Shown here: piece by piece, positions 16,909 through 24,127 of the stretch
Layout of the letters: the number at the start of each line of letters is the position of its first letter
How positions within the stretch are numbered: the stretch's first letter is position 1
Assembly (NCBI RefSeq): GCF_901538355.1
Contig: NZ_LR593887.1
Location: 5,556,920-5,620,919, forward strand
Length of the DNA stretch: 64,000 nucleotides
Reading direction: 5' to 3'
Source of the DNA: Tuwongella immobilis
Lineage (GTDB): Bacteria > Planctomycetota > Planctomycetia > Gemmatales > Gemmataceae
Notes under the pieces: generated by a model
What the model saw: the letters and a program-made list of their open reading frames with translations, nothing else
What the model was told of the DNA's origin: nothing
Database searches by the model: none
Translations under genes and position numbers: made by a program

Positions 16909-17433
16909 TTACTTGCCGGACACGTCCGGCAGCACCGCGAGTTGGACCTTCGATTCGATCGGCGTCACGCCATCGAGATCGTAGCCCAGAATCAGCGACA
17001 CTTCGTAAATCCCGCATTCCTTGATCGGGTCGGTCAGGCGAACCATTTCGGTTTCGACCAACAGGTTGCGGGCCTTGAGAGCCTTGGCGATGTCCGCGCT
17101 GGTGACCGAGCCATACAGGTGCTCGCCGTCCACGGCCTTTTCGGAAATCGTGATCGAATTCTTCTTGATCTGTTCGGCCAACGCCTTCAGATCGGCGATT
17201 CGAGCTTCGCGATCCTTGCGGATCTTGATCTTGTATTGTTCCAACAGACGAATGTTATGTTCGCTGGGAACCACTGCCAAGCTGTTGGGCAGCAAAAAGT
17301 TGCGACCGTATCCCGGCTTGACTTCGACCAAATCGCCCTGGCGGCCCAGGTGCATGACATCTTCGATCAACACCAGTTGCATGCCACCATGCGTGCCTTT
17401 TCGCACCTGGTTGCGCTTCTTGACCTTCGCCAT
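16909..17433 (-). CDS. rplI: 50S ribosomal protein L9
   Basis: L9 binds 23S rRNA at the base of the L1 stalk. The 174-residue product contains the N-terminal rRNA-binding signature (MQLVLIEDVMHLGRQGDLVEV, then KPGYGRNFLLP), a long connecting helix with charged residues, and a C-terminal domain with GSVTSADIAKAL. It carries about 18 extra basic residues before the usual start (AKVKKRNQVRKGTHGG). The ATG at 17433 is supported by GAGGAC; an internal ATG at MQLVL would give the standard length. rplI normally follows rpsR; here ssb is directly upstream (31-base gap). Confidence 0.95.
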   Translation of the reverse strand: MAKVKKRNQVRKGTHGGMQLVLIEDVMHLGRQGDLVEVKPGYGRNFLLPNSLAVVPSEHNIRLLEQYKIKIRKDREARIADLKALAEQIKKNSITISEKAVDGEHLYGSVTSADIAKALKARNLLVETEMVRLTDPIKECGIYEVSLILGYDLDGVTPIESKVQLAVLPDVSGK

Positions 17434-17464
17434 GGCGTCCTCACCCGTCGTCAAATGCAATCAC

Positions 17465-17998
17465 TTAAAACGGAATATCGTCGTCATTCCCACGATTGGC
17501 ATCATCATCCGCAAAGGTTGGCGTGGGTCGGGAATTGCCCCCCGAGCTACGCGGCCCCGACGAACGACCTCCACCCGATCGAGCGGGAGGTGCTGCGGGC
17601 GCTCCGAATTCGGTATCGCCCCCGGAGGCACCACCCATTCCACCATCCCGGCGAGGCTCCAAGAAAATCACGCTGTCGGCGACAATCTTGTGCTTGCTTC
17701 GCTTCTCGCCGGTATTGCGGTCATCCCACTTGTCCAGGATCAGCTTGCCTTCGAAGCAAACTTGCGACCCTTTGACTAACCGCTCCTCGATCAGGTCCAC
17801 CGTGCGACTTTCACCCCGATTGTACACTTCCACATCGATGTACATCGGATCATCTTCCCACTGTCCGGTCTGATTATTCTTTTTGCGATTTCCGACTGCC
17901 AGGCTCATCTTCGCAACCTTCCCACCATTGTTGAAGGTTTTGATTTCAGGATCGCGGGTGAGCCGGCCAATCAAAATCACTTTATTGAGATCCGCCAT
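17465..17998 (-). CDS. ssb: Single-stranded DNA-binding protein
   Basis: SSB coats single-stranded DNA during replication and repair. The 177-residue protein has an N-terminal OB-fold (MADLNKVILIGRLTRDPEIK, VAKMSLAVGNR, GSQVCFEGKLILDKWDD). A flexible Gly/Ser/Arg/Pro-rich linker follows, ending in the acidic tip DDDIPF that recruits partner proteins. The start MADLNKV at 17998 is the conserved family start; the upstream GAG-rich ribosome binding site is modest. It stands between rpsF and rplI, as in other bacteria, but without rpsR. A 159-base gap with a hairpin separates it from rpsF. Confidence 0.96.
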   Translation of the reverse strand: MADLNKVILIGRLTRDPEIKTFNNGGKVAKMSLAVGNRKKNNQTGQWEDDPMYIDVEVYNRGESRTVDLIEERLVKGSQVCFEGKLILDKWDDRNTGEKRSKHKIVADSVIFLEPRRDGGMGGASGGDTEFGAPAAPPARSGGGRSSGPRSSGGNSRPTPTFADDDANRGNDDDIPF

Positions 17999-18137
17999 CG
18001 CTATTCTCGCTCGGAGAGAGATTCCATTCAACGGTTGGGAATGCATCGACCGAAGAAAACCGGCCCCTGCACTCTTTTTCCCAATCCAGTCTACCCTGAT
18101 CCTCTGTACCGATGCAAGCTTGGTAGCGTGACCACTC

Positions 18138-18158
18138 ATCGCGGGGAAAACCCGCGAT
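18138..18158 (-). terminator. Hairpin directly after rpsF
   Basis: ATCGCGGG (18138-18145) and CCCGCGAT (18151-18158) form a perfect 8-bp stem with a five-base loop. The stem starts at the rpsF stop codon, in the 159-base gap before ssb. It may be a partial terminator or a stabilising 3' stem that sets expression of ssb and downstream genes apart from rpsF. Confidence 0.4.
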
Positions 18159-18613
18159 TACTTGCCTTCGGCGTCGCCAACTGGGCGGCGGCTGCGGCGT
18201 GGCGGGGAGTCCATGCGCATTTCGTCTTCCCCGTCGATCGACTCATCGGTCATGGTTCGCAGCGCGAATTCGCGTTCGTTGCGGGCCACGGCCAGCATCG
18301 CTTCTTCGTGCTTCGGATCGATCTTGACGGTCATAAATCGAATCACGAGTTCCGCGTTCAGCTTCAGATCGCGCTCGAATTCTTTGACCTTGAGCGAATC
18401 CATTCGGAAATCGAGCAGGTAATACAGTGCCTTCTTTTGACCATCGATGGGATACGCCAATCGACGATCGTCCCACACGCGGGAGGCCATCACTTCTGCT
18501 TGTTGCTTTTCGAGTGAACTGTGCAGAAACGTCTTGGCCGCTTCCAATTGTTCCGAACCGGCTGTCTTGTTCGAATCGAGCAAGATCAAGCATTCGTAGA
18601 GATTCACTGGCAT
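18158..18613 (-). CDS. rpsF: 30S ribosomal protein S6
   Basis: S6 binds the central domain of 16S rRNA together with S18. The 151-residue product has the S6 fold pattern: NLYECLILLDSN at the start, then VWDDRRLAYPIDGQKKALYYLLDF and ELVIRFMTVKID. The C-terminal 40 residues are a charged extension (RRSRRPVGDAEGK), longer than in many bacteria. The ATG at 18613 is 26 bases from the pth stop. The natural partner gene rpsR is not adjacent. Confidence 0.95.
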   Translation of the reverse strand: MPVNLYECLILLDSNKTAGSEQLEAAKTFLHSSLEKQQAEVMASRVWDDRRLAYPIDGQKKALYYLLDFRMDSLKVKEFERDLKLNAELVIRFMTVKIDPKHEEAMLAVARNEREFALRTMTDESIDGEDEMRMDSPPRRSRRPVGDAEGK

Positions 18614-18639
18614 GGATTCAAATTCCCTTGAAAAGTCGT

Positions 18640-19314
18640 CTACCCTGGTTTGCTTGCCTCGCCACCCGATGAAGGTTCTGGGTGAGATCCTTCGGTGGGT
18701 TTCGCAGCCGATCGTTTGGGTGCGGAGTCGGATCGCGGCTTTTTCGGCTCACTACTCCCGGCACCATTCACGCGATTCATGCAGGCTTCGATCCCATCAC
18801 GCGCCCAAACCAACACCCCTTGGGCCGCCTGCGCGATCGAATCCTCGATTAATCCCTTTTCAGCGGCACGAAATCGACTCAGCACAAACTCGGCGGCGTC
18901 GATCATTCCGCGATCACCGATTCCAATTCGCAGTCGGGGATATTCGATTGTCCCCAACTGCTCTTGGATATTCCGAAGACCGTTTTGTCCGCCGTGTGTC
19001 CCTTGCGCACGTGCCCGCAGCTTTCCCAGTGGTAGCGACAAATCATCGCATAGCACGAGCAACGATTCCGGCGTTAGTTTATAAAAGTCCAGAATTTGCC
19101 GAACCGCTCGGCCCGACAAATTCATGAACGTCTCGGGCTTCACCAGCAAAAGCGTTTCGCTTCCTTCGATGATTTCCAGCACCTGAGACTGAAACCGCGA
19201 GCGAAACGCCCCGGCACTGGCTTGTGCCAGGTAGTCGATCACATCGAACCCGACATTGTGCCGAGTGCCTGCGTATTTGGCCCCTGGATTTCCGAGACCG
19301 ACCACGACTTTCAT
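18640..19314 (-). CDS. pth: Peptidyl-tRNA hydrolase
   Basis: Pth releases peptides from peptidyl-tRNAs that drop off the ribosome. The 224-residue product has VVVGLGNPGAKYAGTRHNVGF with Asn9 and catalytic His19, the block KPETFMNLSGRAV, and LCDDLSLPLGKLR with the active-site Asp. GTHGGQNGLRNI and YPRLRIGIG complete the signature. The C-terminus carries about 35 extra residues rich in Ser, Pro and Lys, not part of the enzyme core. The start MKVVVGLG (ATG 19314) is the family start and follows a GAGG. rplY lies 92 bases upstream, a common partner in bacteria. Confidence 0.96.
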   Translation of the reverse strand: MKVVVGLGNPGAKYAGTRHNVGFDVIDYLAQASAGAFRSRFQSQVLEIIEGSETLLLVKPETFMNLSGRAVRQILDFYKLTPESLLVLCDDLSLPLGKLRARAQGTHGGQNGLRNIQEQLGTIEYPRLRIGIGDRGMIDAAEFVLSRFRAAEKGLIEDSIAQAAQGVLVWARDGIEACMNRVNGAGSSEPKKPRSDSAPKRSAAKPTEGSHPEPSSGGEASKPG

Positions 19315-19406
19315 TTCGCTCGCACCTCGCTGGCCACCCAACGCGGAGGTTCGGAAATCGCCGATATGGGCGTTCCATCCACGGCCATTGGGTGATCGGG
19401 CGTGGA

Positions 19407-20042
19407 TTATTCGTCGGCGTCAGCCTTCTTCTTTTCCTTGACGATCACTTCGGGTTCCGCCCCGGTGCCGGTCTCGGCAGCGGCGAGTTCATCCTTGGCG
19501 GCAACCACTTGCACCACCACGGCATCGGCGTCTTCCAACACTTTGACGCCAGCGGGGATGGTCAATTCCTTGACGTGGATTGCTTGGCCCAATTGCAACT
19601 TGCTGATATCGACGCGGATCGAATCCGGCACGCTCAGCGCGGGGCATTCCACATGCAATTCGTGCAGGGGTTGATCGAGCACACCCGCGCCGCTGAGGGC
19701 ACCGGGGGCCATCCCCTTGAGTTCGACGACGACTTTGACTTCGATGCGTTCATCGGCCGAGACTCGGTAGAAATCGATGTGCACGATTTCTTTGCCGAGG
19801 TAGTCCCATTGCAATTCGCGGATGAGGACTTTTTCGGTCTTTTCCGGCAGTTGCACGTCCAGAACGCGGGCGTGCTGCTTCATGACGGTTTCGAAATCTT
19901 CGGCGGAGATGACGAGGGATTGGGTCGCTTCCTTATGTCCGTAGAGGACAGCCGGAATCTTGCCCTGCTTCCGCAGATGACGAGAGTTTCGGGTTCCGGA
20001 CCCGCTACGAGGTTCAGCCTTCAGAATCACACTCTCGGCCAT
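19407..20042 (-). CDS. rplY: 50S ribosomal protein L25/general stress protein Ctc
   Basis: L25 binds 5S rRNA. The 211-residue product is the long Ctc type: an N-terminal L25 domain (LRKQGKIPAVLYGHKE) followed by the TL5 C-terminal beta domain (GVLDQPLHELHVECPALSVPDSI) and a charged tail with Glu/Lys runs. The ATG at 20042 follows GGAGCGTGGGATT; longer starts lack a binding site. It is the first gene of the minus-strand housekeeping cluster. A promoter candidate and a hairpin lie in its leader. Confidence 0.95.
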   Translation of the reverse strand: MAESVILKAEPRSGSGTRNSRHLRKQGKIPAVLYGHKEATQSLVISAEDFETVMKQHARVLDVQLPEKTEKVLIRELQWDYLGKEIVHIDFYRVSADERIEVKVVVELKGMAPGALSGAGVLDQPLHELHVECPALSVPDSIRVDISKLQLGQAIHVKELTIPAGVKVLEDADAVVVQVVAAKDELAAAETGTGAEPEVIVKEKKKADADE

Positions 20043-20103
20043 AATCCCACGCTCCGCTTCCGTAGCTATTCTGCCGTTGTGTCGTCCCACAAAATACCAT
20101 CGA

Positions 20104-20123
20104 GCAGCGAACGGATTCGCTGC
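20104..20123 (-). promoter_or_regulatory. Hairpin in the rplY leader
   Basis: GCAGCGAA (20104-20111) and TTCGCTGC (20116-20123) make a perfect 8-bp stem with a four-base loop, about 60 bases before the rplY start and downstream of the promoter candidate. It may be a leader element for regulation of the operon; no known ribosomal leader motif was recognised. Confidence 0.35.
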
Positions 20124-20158
20124 CCATCCTCGGGTTCGACATCTCTGAATAGGGTGTG

Positions 20159-20187
20159 ATTATGGCAGGCGTTCGCACTGGCGACAA
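20159..20187 (-). promoter_or_regulatory. Candidate promoter of the rplY-ruvB cluster
   Basis: On the minus strand TTGTCG (20182-20187) and CATAAT (20159-20164) are separated by 17 bases, a good sigma-70-like spacing with four and five of six consensus matches. The predicted leader to rplY is about 110 bases. Confidence 0.45.
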
Positions 20188-20266
20188 GGGCGCGCCGTCA
20201 ATTCCCGCGAATTTTACTTGCAAGATCCGATTTTTCTTGTTCTCGTGAGCGGCATGCCCTTTCCGG

Positions 20267-20293
20267 TTGGGGCGTTCCTTGGTATGGTAGAAT
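20267..20293 (+). promoter_or_regulatory. Candidate promoter of the small gene at 20332
   Basis: TTGGGG (20267-20272) and an extended -10, TGGTAGAAT (20285-20293), lie about 40 bases upstream of the start codon; the spacer is only 15 bases. The same TGGTAGAAT sequence occurs upstream of the gene at 48344. Confidence 0.3.
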
Positions 20294-20331
20294 TTTCGGG
20301 TTGGACGCACCACTGCGCGGGAGATGGGACG

Positions 20332-20580
20332 ATGGCCGAACGGATTAGTCGGAAGGTTCGCTTCCGGATGAATCGGCACGACATGCGAGTGTCACGAATC
20401 GAAAATGGCAAGCTGAAGCGTAAGGAACGTGCGCGTCGGCATTTGCGACTGAAATCGCTGCTGAGCCAAGGCTCGCTGCCCTACACGCCGACCGTGATGA
20501 GCTGGCTGAGCGCGGAACTCGACAAGCCCAGCACGCAGATCACCGCCGAAGATGTGCAAGCCTTCCTGGCCAAAGCCTAA
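20332..20580 (+). CDS. Small basic hypothetical protein
   Basis: An 82-residue protein, strongly basic in the first half (RISRKVRFRMNRHD, KLKRKERARRHLRLK) and acidic-neutral in the second (AELDKPSTQITAEDVQAFLAKA). No signal peptide, membrane segment or recognised domain. The ATG at 20332 follows GGGAGATGGGACG, a good ribosome binding site, and the gene ends in a shared hairpin with its convergent neighbour. It faces away from rplY across a 289-base promoter region. A nucleic-acid-binding role is suggested only by the charge distribution. Confidence 0.65.
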   Translation: MAERISRKVRFRMNRHDMRVSRIENGKLKRKERARRHLRLKSLLSQGSLPYTPTVMSWLSAELDKPSTQITAEDVQAFLAKA

Positions 20581-20588
20581 GTGGGTTG

Positions 20589-20613
20589 TGGGAGGGGTAA
20601 TTTACCCTTCCCA
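20589..20613. terminator. Bidirectional hairpin between convergent small genes
   Basis: TGGGAGGGGTA (20589-20599) and TACCCTTCCCA (20603-20613) pair over 11 bases with one G-T wobble and a three-base loop. The stem begins eight bases after the plus-strand stop and covers the stop of the minus-strand gene. No U-tract is evident. Confidence 0.45.
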
Positions 20614-20973
20614 ATCCGTTTGGGGGCGATTTCCAGATTTCGGCCGGCAGATTTCGCAGTAGGCGAACGGTCGTGGAAAAATTGGAATCCGTCCCCACAG
20701 CCAATGCCATCCCCAGCGACGAATCACCGCCGGGCGGGTACAAAAACTACATCGAATCACGCGCCCATCCGGGTGGTAGTGAATCGACTCCTCACGATGC
20801 GCGGCATGGGCTTCCATTCGCTTGGTTGAAATGCCTCGACGCTTCAACTCCAATTCCACCATTTCAATTGCTTCGGGAATCATCTCAGATCGATAAACTG
20901 TAATTCGATCGAGCAGATCTTCCGTCTCCGCGTTTCGGATATTGGCTGCCACCCGTTCCGGATCATACTGCAT
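20602..20973 (-). CDS. Small hypothetical protein with a four-cysteine zinc-ribbon-like motif
   Basis: A 123-residue protein. The N-terminal half is helical and acidic (YDPERVAANIRNAETEDLLDRITVYRSEMIPEAIEMVELELKRRG, split by charged residues). The C-terminal half has CSFC about 30 residues before CEIC, a spacing compatible with a zinc ribbon, plus tryptophan- and arginine-rich segments between. No signal peptide. The ATG at 20973 follows GGAG six bases upstream. Function unknown; the helical domain followed by two CxxC pairs suggests a structural zinc site. Confidence 0.75.
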   Translation of the reverse strand: MQYDPERVAANIRNAETEDLLDRITVYRSEMIPEAIEMVELELKRRGISTKRMEAHAAHREESIHYHPDGRVIRCSFCTRPAVIRRWGWHWLWGRIPIFPRPFAYCEICRPKSGNRPQTDWEG

Positions 20974-21297
20974 TCCATTCTCCGATTCGCATCTGACGGT
21001 TGGTCGCGGGTCTGGTGGGATTCTTCGTGATGATTATGCCGAGATTCGTCGAGTTTGGGAACTCCCGAATCGCGGGAAGCGTCCCAAGAGTGTGGAAGCG
21101 AGCAGTCGGGACCGAAACCGGATTTCGGGAACTCCGAATTTGACGCCGCTTCATCCAACGGCGTAAGATGGGATTTATTCTGGATCGCTGACCCATGATG
21201 GAAGTCGTTCCCATTCACCCCACGGGCGACCTTCATCGCGATCGTCCACTACCCACAAGATGCGGGGTCCAATCCAGGCTTGCAGGAGATTCGCACG
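20974..21297. other. Intergenic region with repeats and a promoter
   Basis: A 324-base divergent region. It holds two imperfect direct copies of GGGAACTCCGAAT (near 21059 and 21128) and a promoter candidate for the rightward gene. No coding sequence could be supported. Confidence 0.5.
21140..21169 (+). promoter_or_regulatory. Candidate promoter of the DUF1549/DUF1553 gene
   Basis: TTGACG (21140-21145) and TAAGAT (21164-21169) are separated by 18 bases. The leader to the ATG at 21298 would be about 120 bases. TAAGAT is also the -10 candidate of the gene at 32846. Confidence 0.4.
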
Positions 21298-23199
21298 ATG
21301 GCGCACCGATCGGAAGGAACGCCTCTCCCCACCGGGCGTTGGCGTTGGCTGACCCCGGTATTGGGGCTGGCCGTGATTCTGGGGAGCACTGCGAGCGTCG
21401 CAGCGCAGTCCAAAGTCCCTGTGTCTCCCCAAACACAGAAAATCAACGAACTGCTCAACAAAGGCTGGGAAGATAACGAGTTAAAGCCATCTCGGCGAAC
21501 GACGGATTATGAATTCATCCGCCGCGTCTTTTTGGACCTCCTGGGCCGCATCCCGACTCCGGAAGAAATTCGCGATTTCGTGGACAACGGTGCCGCTGGC
21601 TCGCATGCCAAGCGCATCATGCTGGTGCGTCGCCTGCTGAATGAAACGAAGTACCAGCCGAAAGTGGCCGGCCGCCCCATCAATATTAATGGCAAGAAGG
21701 GGGATGATGCCCGCTTCTTGGAATTCAACTATGTCGCCGAACATGCGGAACATATGGCCGACATTTGGTCGGTCCAGTTGCTGACGCGATCGGCACCGGC
21801 GCAAGCCCGCACCGAACTTCATCGCTGGTTGGTGAAGGAATTCAAGAACAACACGCCGCACGATGAATTTGTCACCAAGTTGATCACGGCGACGGGCAAG
21901 AGCGATCAAAACCCGGCCGTGTTCTTCGTGATTCAACACCTGGGCGACAAAGTCCCCACGGGCATGGAAGAAGAGGAAGGGGTCTATGATGCGGTCCCCA
22001 TTACCTCGCGGACGACTCGTCTGTTCCTGGGTCTGCAAACGCAATGCACGCAATGCCATGACCATCCGTTCAACCCGGATTGGCGGCAAGATAACTTCTG
22101 GGGCGTGAATGCGTTCTATCGCCAAGTGCTGCGTGATCCCCCAGCGATGGGCCAAAACAACGCCAACAATCAAGCGGTGACGGTGATCGAACTGAAAGAC
22201 GATCGCTCGAAGAATCCCACCGCGTCGGTCTTCTTTGAACGCCGCAGCGGTTTGCTGCAACAAGTCAAAGCGACGTTCTTGAAGGACATCAACGCCGAAG
22301 AATCGAAGCTCGATAAGACGGTTCCGCTGGTCGGCAAGAAGACGCGCCGCGAAGTGCTGGCCGACTATGTTGTCAAGCACGACAACTTCTCGCAAGCCTA
22401 CGCCAACCGCGTTTGGGCCATGCTGTTCGGTCGCGGTCTGAACGAGCAATCGGCATTCGACGATTTCGGCGAACACAACAAAGTCGTCCATCCGGAATTG
22501 TTGGCCGAACTCGGTCGCGCCTTCAAGGAATACCGCTTCGACCATCGGCAGTTGCTGGAATGGATCTGCACCAGCGACGCCTACAGCCTCAGCTATGTGG
22601 CGACGAAGAAAGTCAACGACGCTCCGGAAGCCGAACCGTTCTTCTCGCGCATGCCGCTGAAGTCGATGTCGCCGGAGCAACTGTACCGCTCGATCATGAC
22701 GGCCACGCGGATCGATTTTGACCTCAATCAAAACGCCCGCGAAGAAAAGCGCGAAGCCTGGCTGCGAAAGCTGGTGCGAAACTTCGGGGATGATGAAGGC
22801 AACGAAACCAACTTCAACGGCACGGTCATTCAAGCCCTGCTGCTGATGAACGGGCCGGAAATCCAAGAAGAACTCACCCGCCCGGGCAAGAACGCCGTTC
22901 AACAAGCGGTCGATCGCGGTCTGAAGGCTCCGGGTTCCGCCGCGGCCAAGGAACGGGCGATTATGAACGAACTGTTCATGATGGCCCTGTCCCGACCGAT
23001 CAGCGATACCAAGATGAACGTCCAAGTGGGCAAGGTGACGCGATCGTTGAGCGAATACGATCAAGTGTCCGCCGAACTCACCCGGGCGAAACTGGCCGCT
23101 GGAGCCACCGGACTGAATGGCAATACCATGTATTACCACTTCTTCCAGGATTTGCTCTGGGCATTGCTCAACACCAACGAGTTCATTCTAAACCATTGA
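21298..23199 (+). CDS. DUF1549 and DUF1553 domain-containing secreted protein
   Basis: A 633-residue protein typical of Planctomycetes. It starts with a signal peptide (basic start, hydrophobic LTPVLGLAVILGS, cleavage near SVAAQ). Residues about 60-260 are DUF1549 (FIRRVFLDLLGRIPTPEEI) and end in QTQCTQCHDHPFNPDW, a CxxCH-bearing motif that may bind heme or metal. The C-terminal part is DUF1553 (YANRVWAMLFGRGL, EYRFDHRQLLEWICTSDAY, LLMNGPEIQ). The usual PSCyt1 cytochrome domain is missing. The ATG at 21298 follows CAGGAGA. Such proteins often pair with a DUF1501 gene; here that partner is absent, and the DUF1501 gene in this window (53448) is linked to DUF1800 instead. A strong terminator follows. 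Confidence 0.93.
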   Translation: MAHRSEGTPLPTGRWRWLTPVLGLAVILGSTASVAAQSKVPVSPQTQKINELLNKGWEDNELKPSRRTTDYEFIRRVFLDLLGRIPTPEEIRDFVDNGAAGSHAKRIMLVRRLLNETKYQPKVAGRPININGKKGDDARFLEFNYVAEHAEHMADIWSVQLLTRSAPAQARTELHRWLVKEFKNNTPHDEFVTKLITATGKSDQNPAVFFVIQHLGDKVPTGMEEEEGVYDAVPITSRTTRLFLGLQTQCTQCHDHPFNPDWRQDNFWGVNAFYRQVLRDPPAMGQNNANNQAVTVIELKDDRSKNPTASVFFERRSGLLQQVKATFLKDINAEESKLDKTVPLVGKKTRREVLADYVVKHDNFSQAYANRVWAMLFGRGLNEQSAFDDFGEHNKVVHPELLAELGRAFKEYRFDHRQLLEWICTSDAYSLSYVATKKVNDAPEAEPFFSRMPLKSMSPEQLYRSIMTATRIDFDLNQNAREEKREAWLRKLVRNFGDDEGNETNFNGTVIQALLLMNGPEIQEELTRPGKNAVQQAVDRGLKAPGSAAAKERAIMNELFMMALSRPISDTKMNVQVGKVTRSLSEYDQVSAELTRAKLAAGATGLNGNTMYYHFFQDLLWALLNTNEFILNH

Positions 23200-23226
23200 T
23201 CCTGATTGGTTTGTGACTCAACCCGC

Positions 23227-23264
23227 GCCGGGGAGTAGCTCGTCTGCTCCCCGGCTGCGTTTTT
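23227..23264 (+). terminator. Rho-independent terminator after the DUF1549/1553 gene
   Basis: GCCGGGGAG (23227-23235) pairs perfectly with CTCCCCGGC (23247-23255) across an 11-base loop, followed by tgcg and five T residues (23260-23264). It begins 28 bases after the stop codon and is the clearest classical terminator in the window. Confidence 0.85.
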
Positions 23265-23311
23265 AGGTGGCTGATTTTTTCAGCCGGCCGTTGCTTTTCC
23301 CATCCGCAATC

Positions 23312-23325
23312 GGTTATGAATAACC
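23312..23325. promoter_or_regulatory. Short palindrome upstream of the cysteine-rich gene
   Basis: GGTTAT-ga-ATAACC is a perfect inverted repeat about 90 bases upstream of the start at 23414, at a place suited to an operator. It does not match a metal-responsive box that I recognise. Confidence 0.3.
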
Positions 23326-23413
23326 TTGTGTGTCGGTCAGTCTACCACTGGTGCCGATTGTACCGACACAATCGATGGCAACACTTCTTTTCCCTACGCG
23401 GGAGATTGCATTC

Positions 23414-23791
23414 ATGATGAAGCTAATCGGTGGGATCGTCCTGGGCGTCGTGGCGTTGGCGGGCTCGGCGGTTGCGCTGTATCCCGAAGCATTGACCCCG
23501 TTTATCTGCGAAGATTACTCGCAAGCGACCTGCTCCTCGTCGGGCTGCTCGTCGGCAGTGAGCACCTGCTCCTCGGCCTCGTCGCCGTGCATGGCAGGCA
23601 TGAATTTCTCGTGCTGCAGCGAAATGGAATCGGGCTCGGCCAGCAGCAATGACGTGCTGTACTATTGCCCGATGACCAATTCGTACCTGCCGGAATCGTG
23701 CTGCATCGAACTCGATGGCCAAACGATCTGCCTGGCCACCGGCGATGTCGTTCCCAGCGATTGCTGCGTGAAGGTCGAAGCCGCCAAGTAA
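23414..23791 (+). CDS. Small exported cysteine-rich protein
   Basis: A 125-residue protein. Residues 1-20 form a signal peptide (MMKLIGGIVLGVVALAGSAVA). The mature part has 13 cysteines, including three CC pairs (FSCC, ESCC, SDCC) and several Ser-Cys repeats (CSSSGCSSAVSTC), and is otherwise Ser-rich. There is no recognised domain. The ATG at 23414 (or 23417) follows GGGAGA. It is well separated from its neighbours but lies just upstream of a copper amine oxidase on the same strand. Cysteine richness could mean disulfide cross-linking in the envelope or metal binding; neither is shown. Confidence 0.8.
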   Translation: MMKLIGGIVLGVVALAGSAVALYPEALTPFICEDYSQATCSSSGCSSAVSTCSSASSPCMAGMNFSCCSEMESGSASSNDVLYYCPMTNSYLPESCCIELDGQTICLATGDVVPSDCCVKVEAAK

Positions 23792-24127
23792 TCCCGCGCG
23801 TCCCGCCCCCAAATCGGCGGACCGCCCTGGAATTGTCCATCACCGTGAATGGTTGCCCCGTCTCGGCCTCGGCGATTGGATTCGCTCGGGGCCGATGTCG
23901 TTTTCACCTCCTGAACGCACCCGCGCTCGGCTCCCAACTCGATGCTCCACAGGACGAATCACCAAACGGAGAGCCGTCCGGAGTTTCTGCGGTTCTCGTC
24001 GCGTTTCCTGGATGGATGATTGACATTCGCACGGTCGGCGGATACCACCAATGCTACCGAACTTGCTCTCGCCGGATGCCTACTCTCCTGTTCGTCTTGC
24101 CTTCCCTGCTTCGATCGAGGAACCATC
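23792..24127 (+). other. Gap between the cysteine-rich gene and the amine oxidase gene
   Basis: A 336-base stretch without a supported gene. A 6-bp TCGGCC/GGCCGA hairpin followed by a short T-rich patch near 23900 may be a weak terminator. The last bases contain GAGGAA, the ribosome binding site for the amine oxidase. Confidence 0.4.

Noticed and set aside
21481-23139. Minus-strand open frame of about 550 codons opposite the DUF1549/1553 gene
   Set aside because: No domain, no ribosome binding site, and the plus-strand gene has clear signature motifs.
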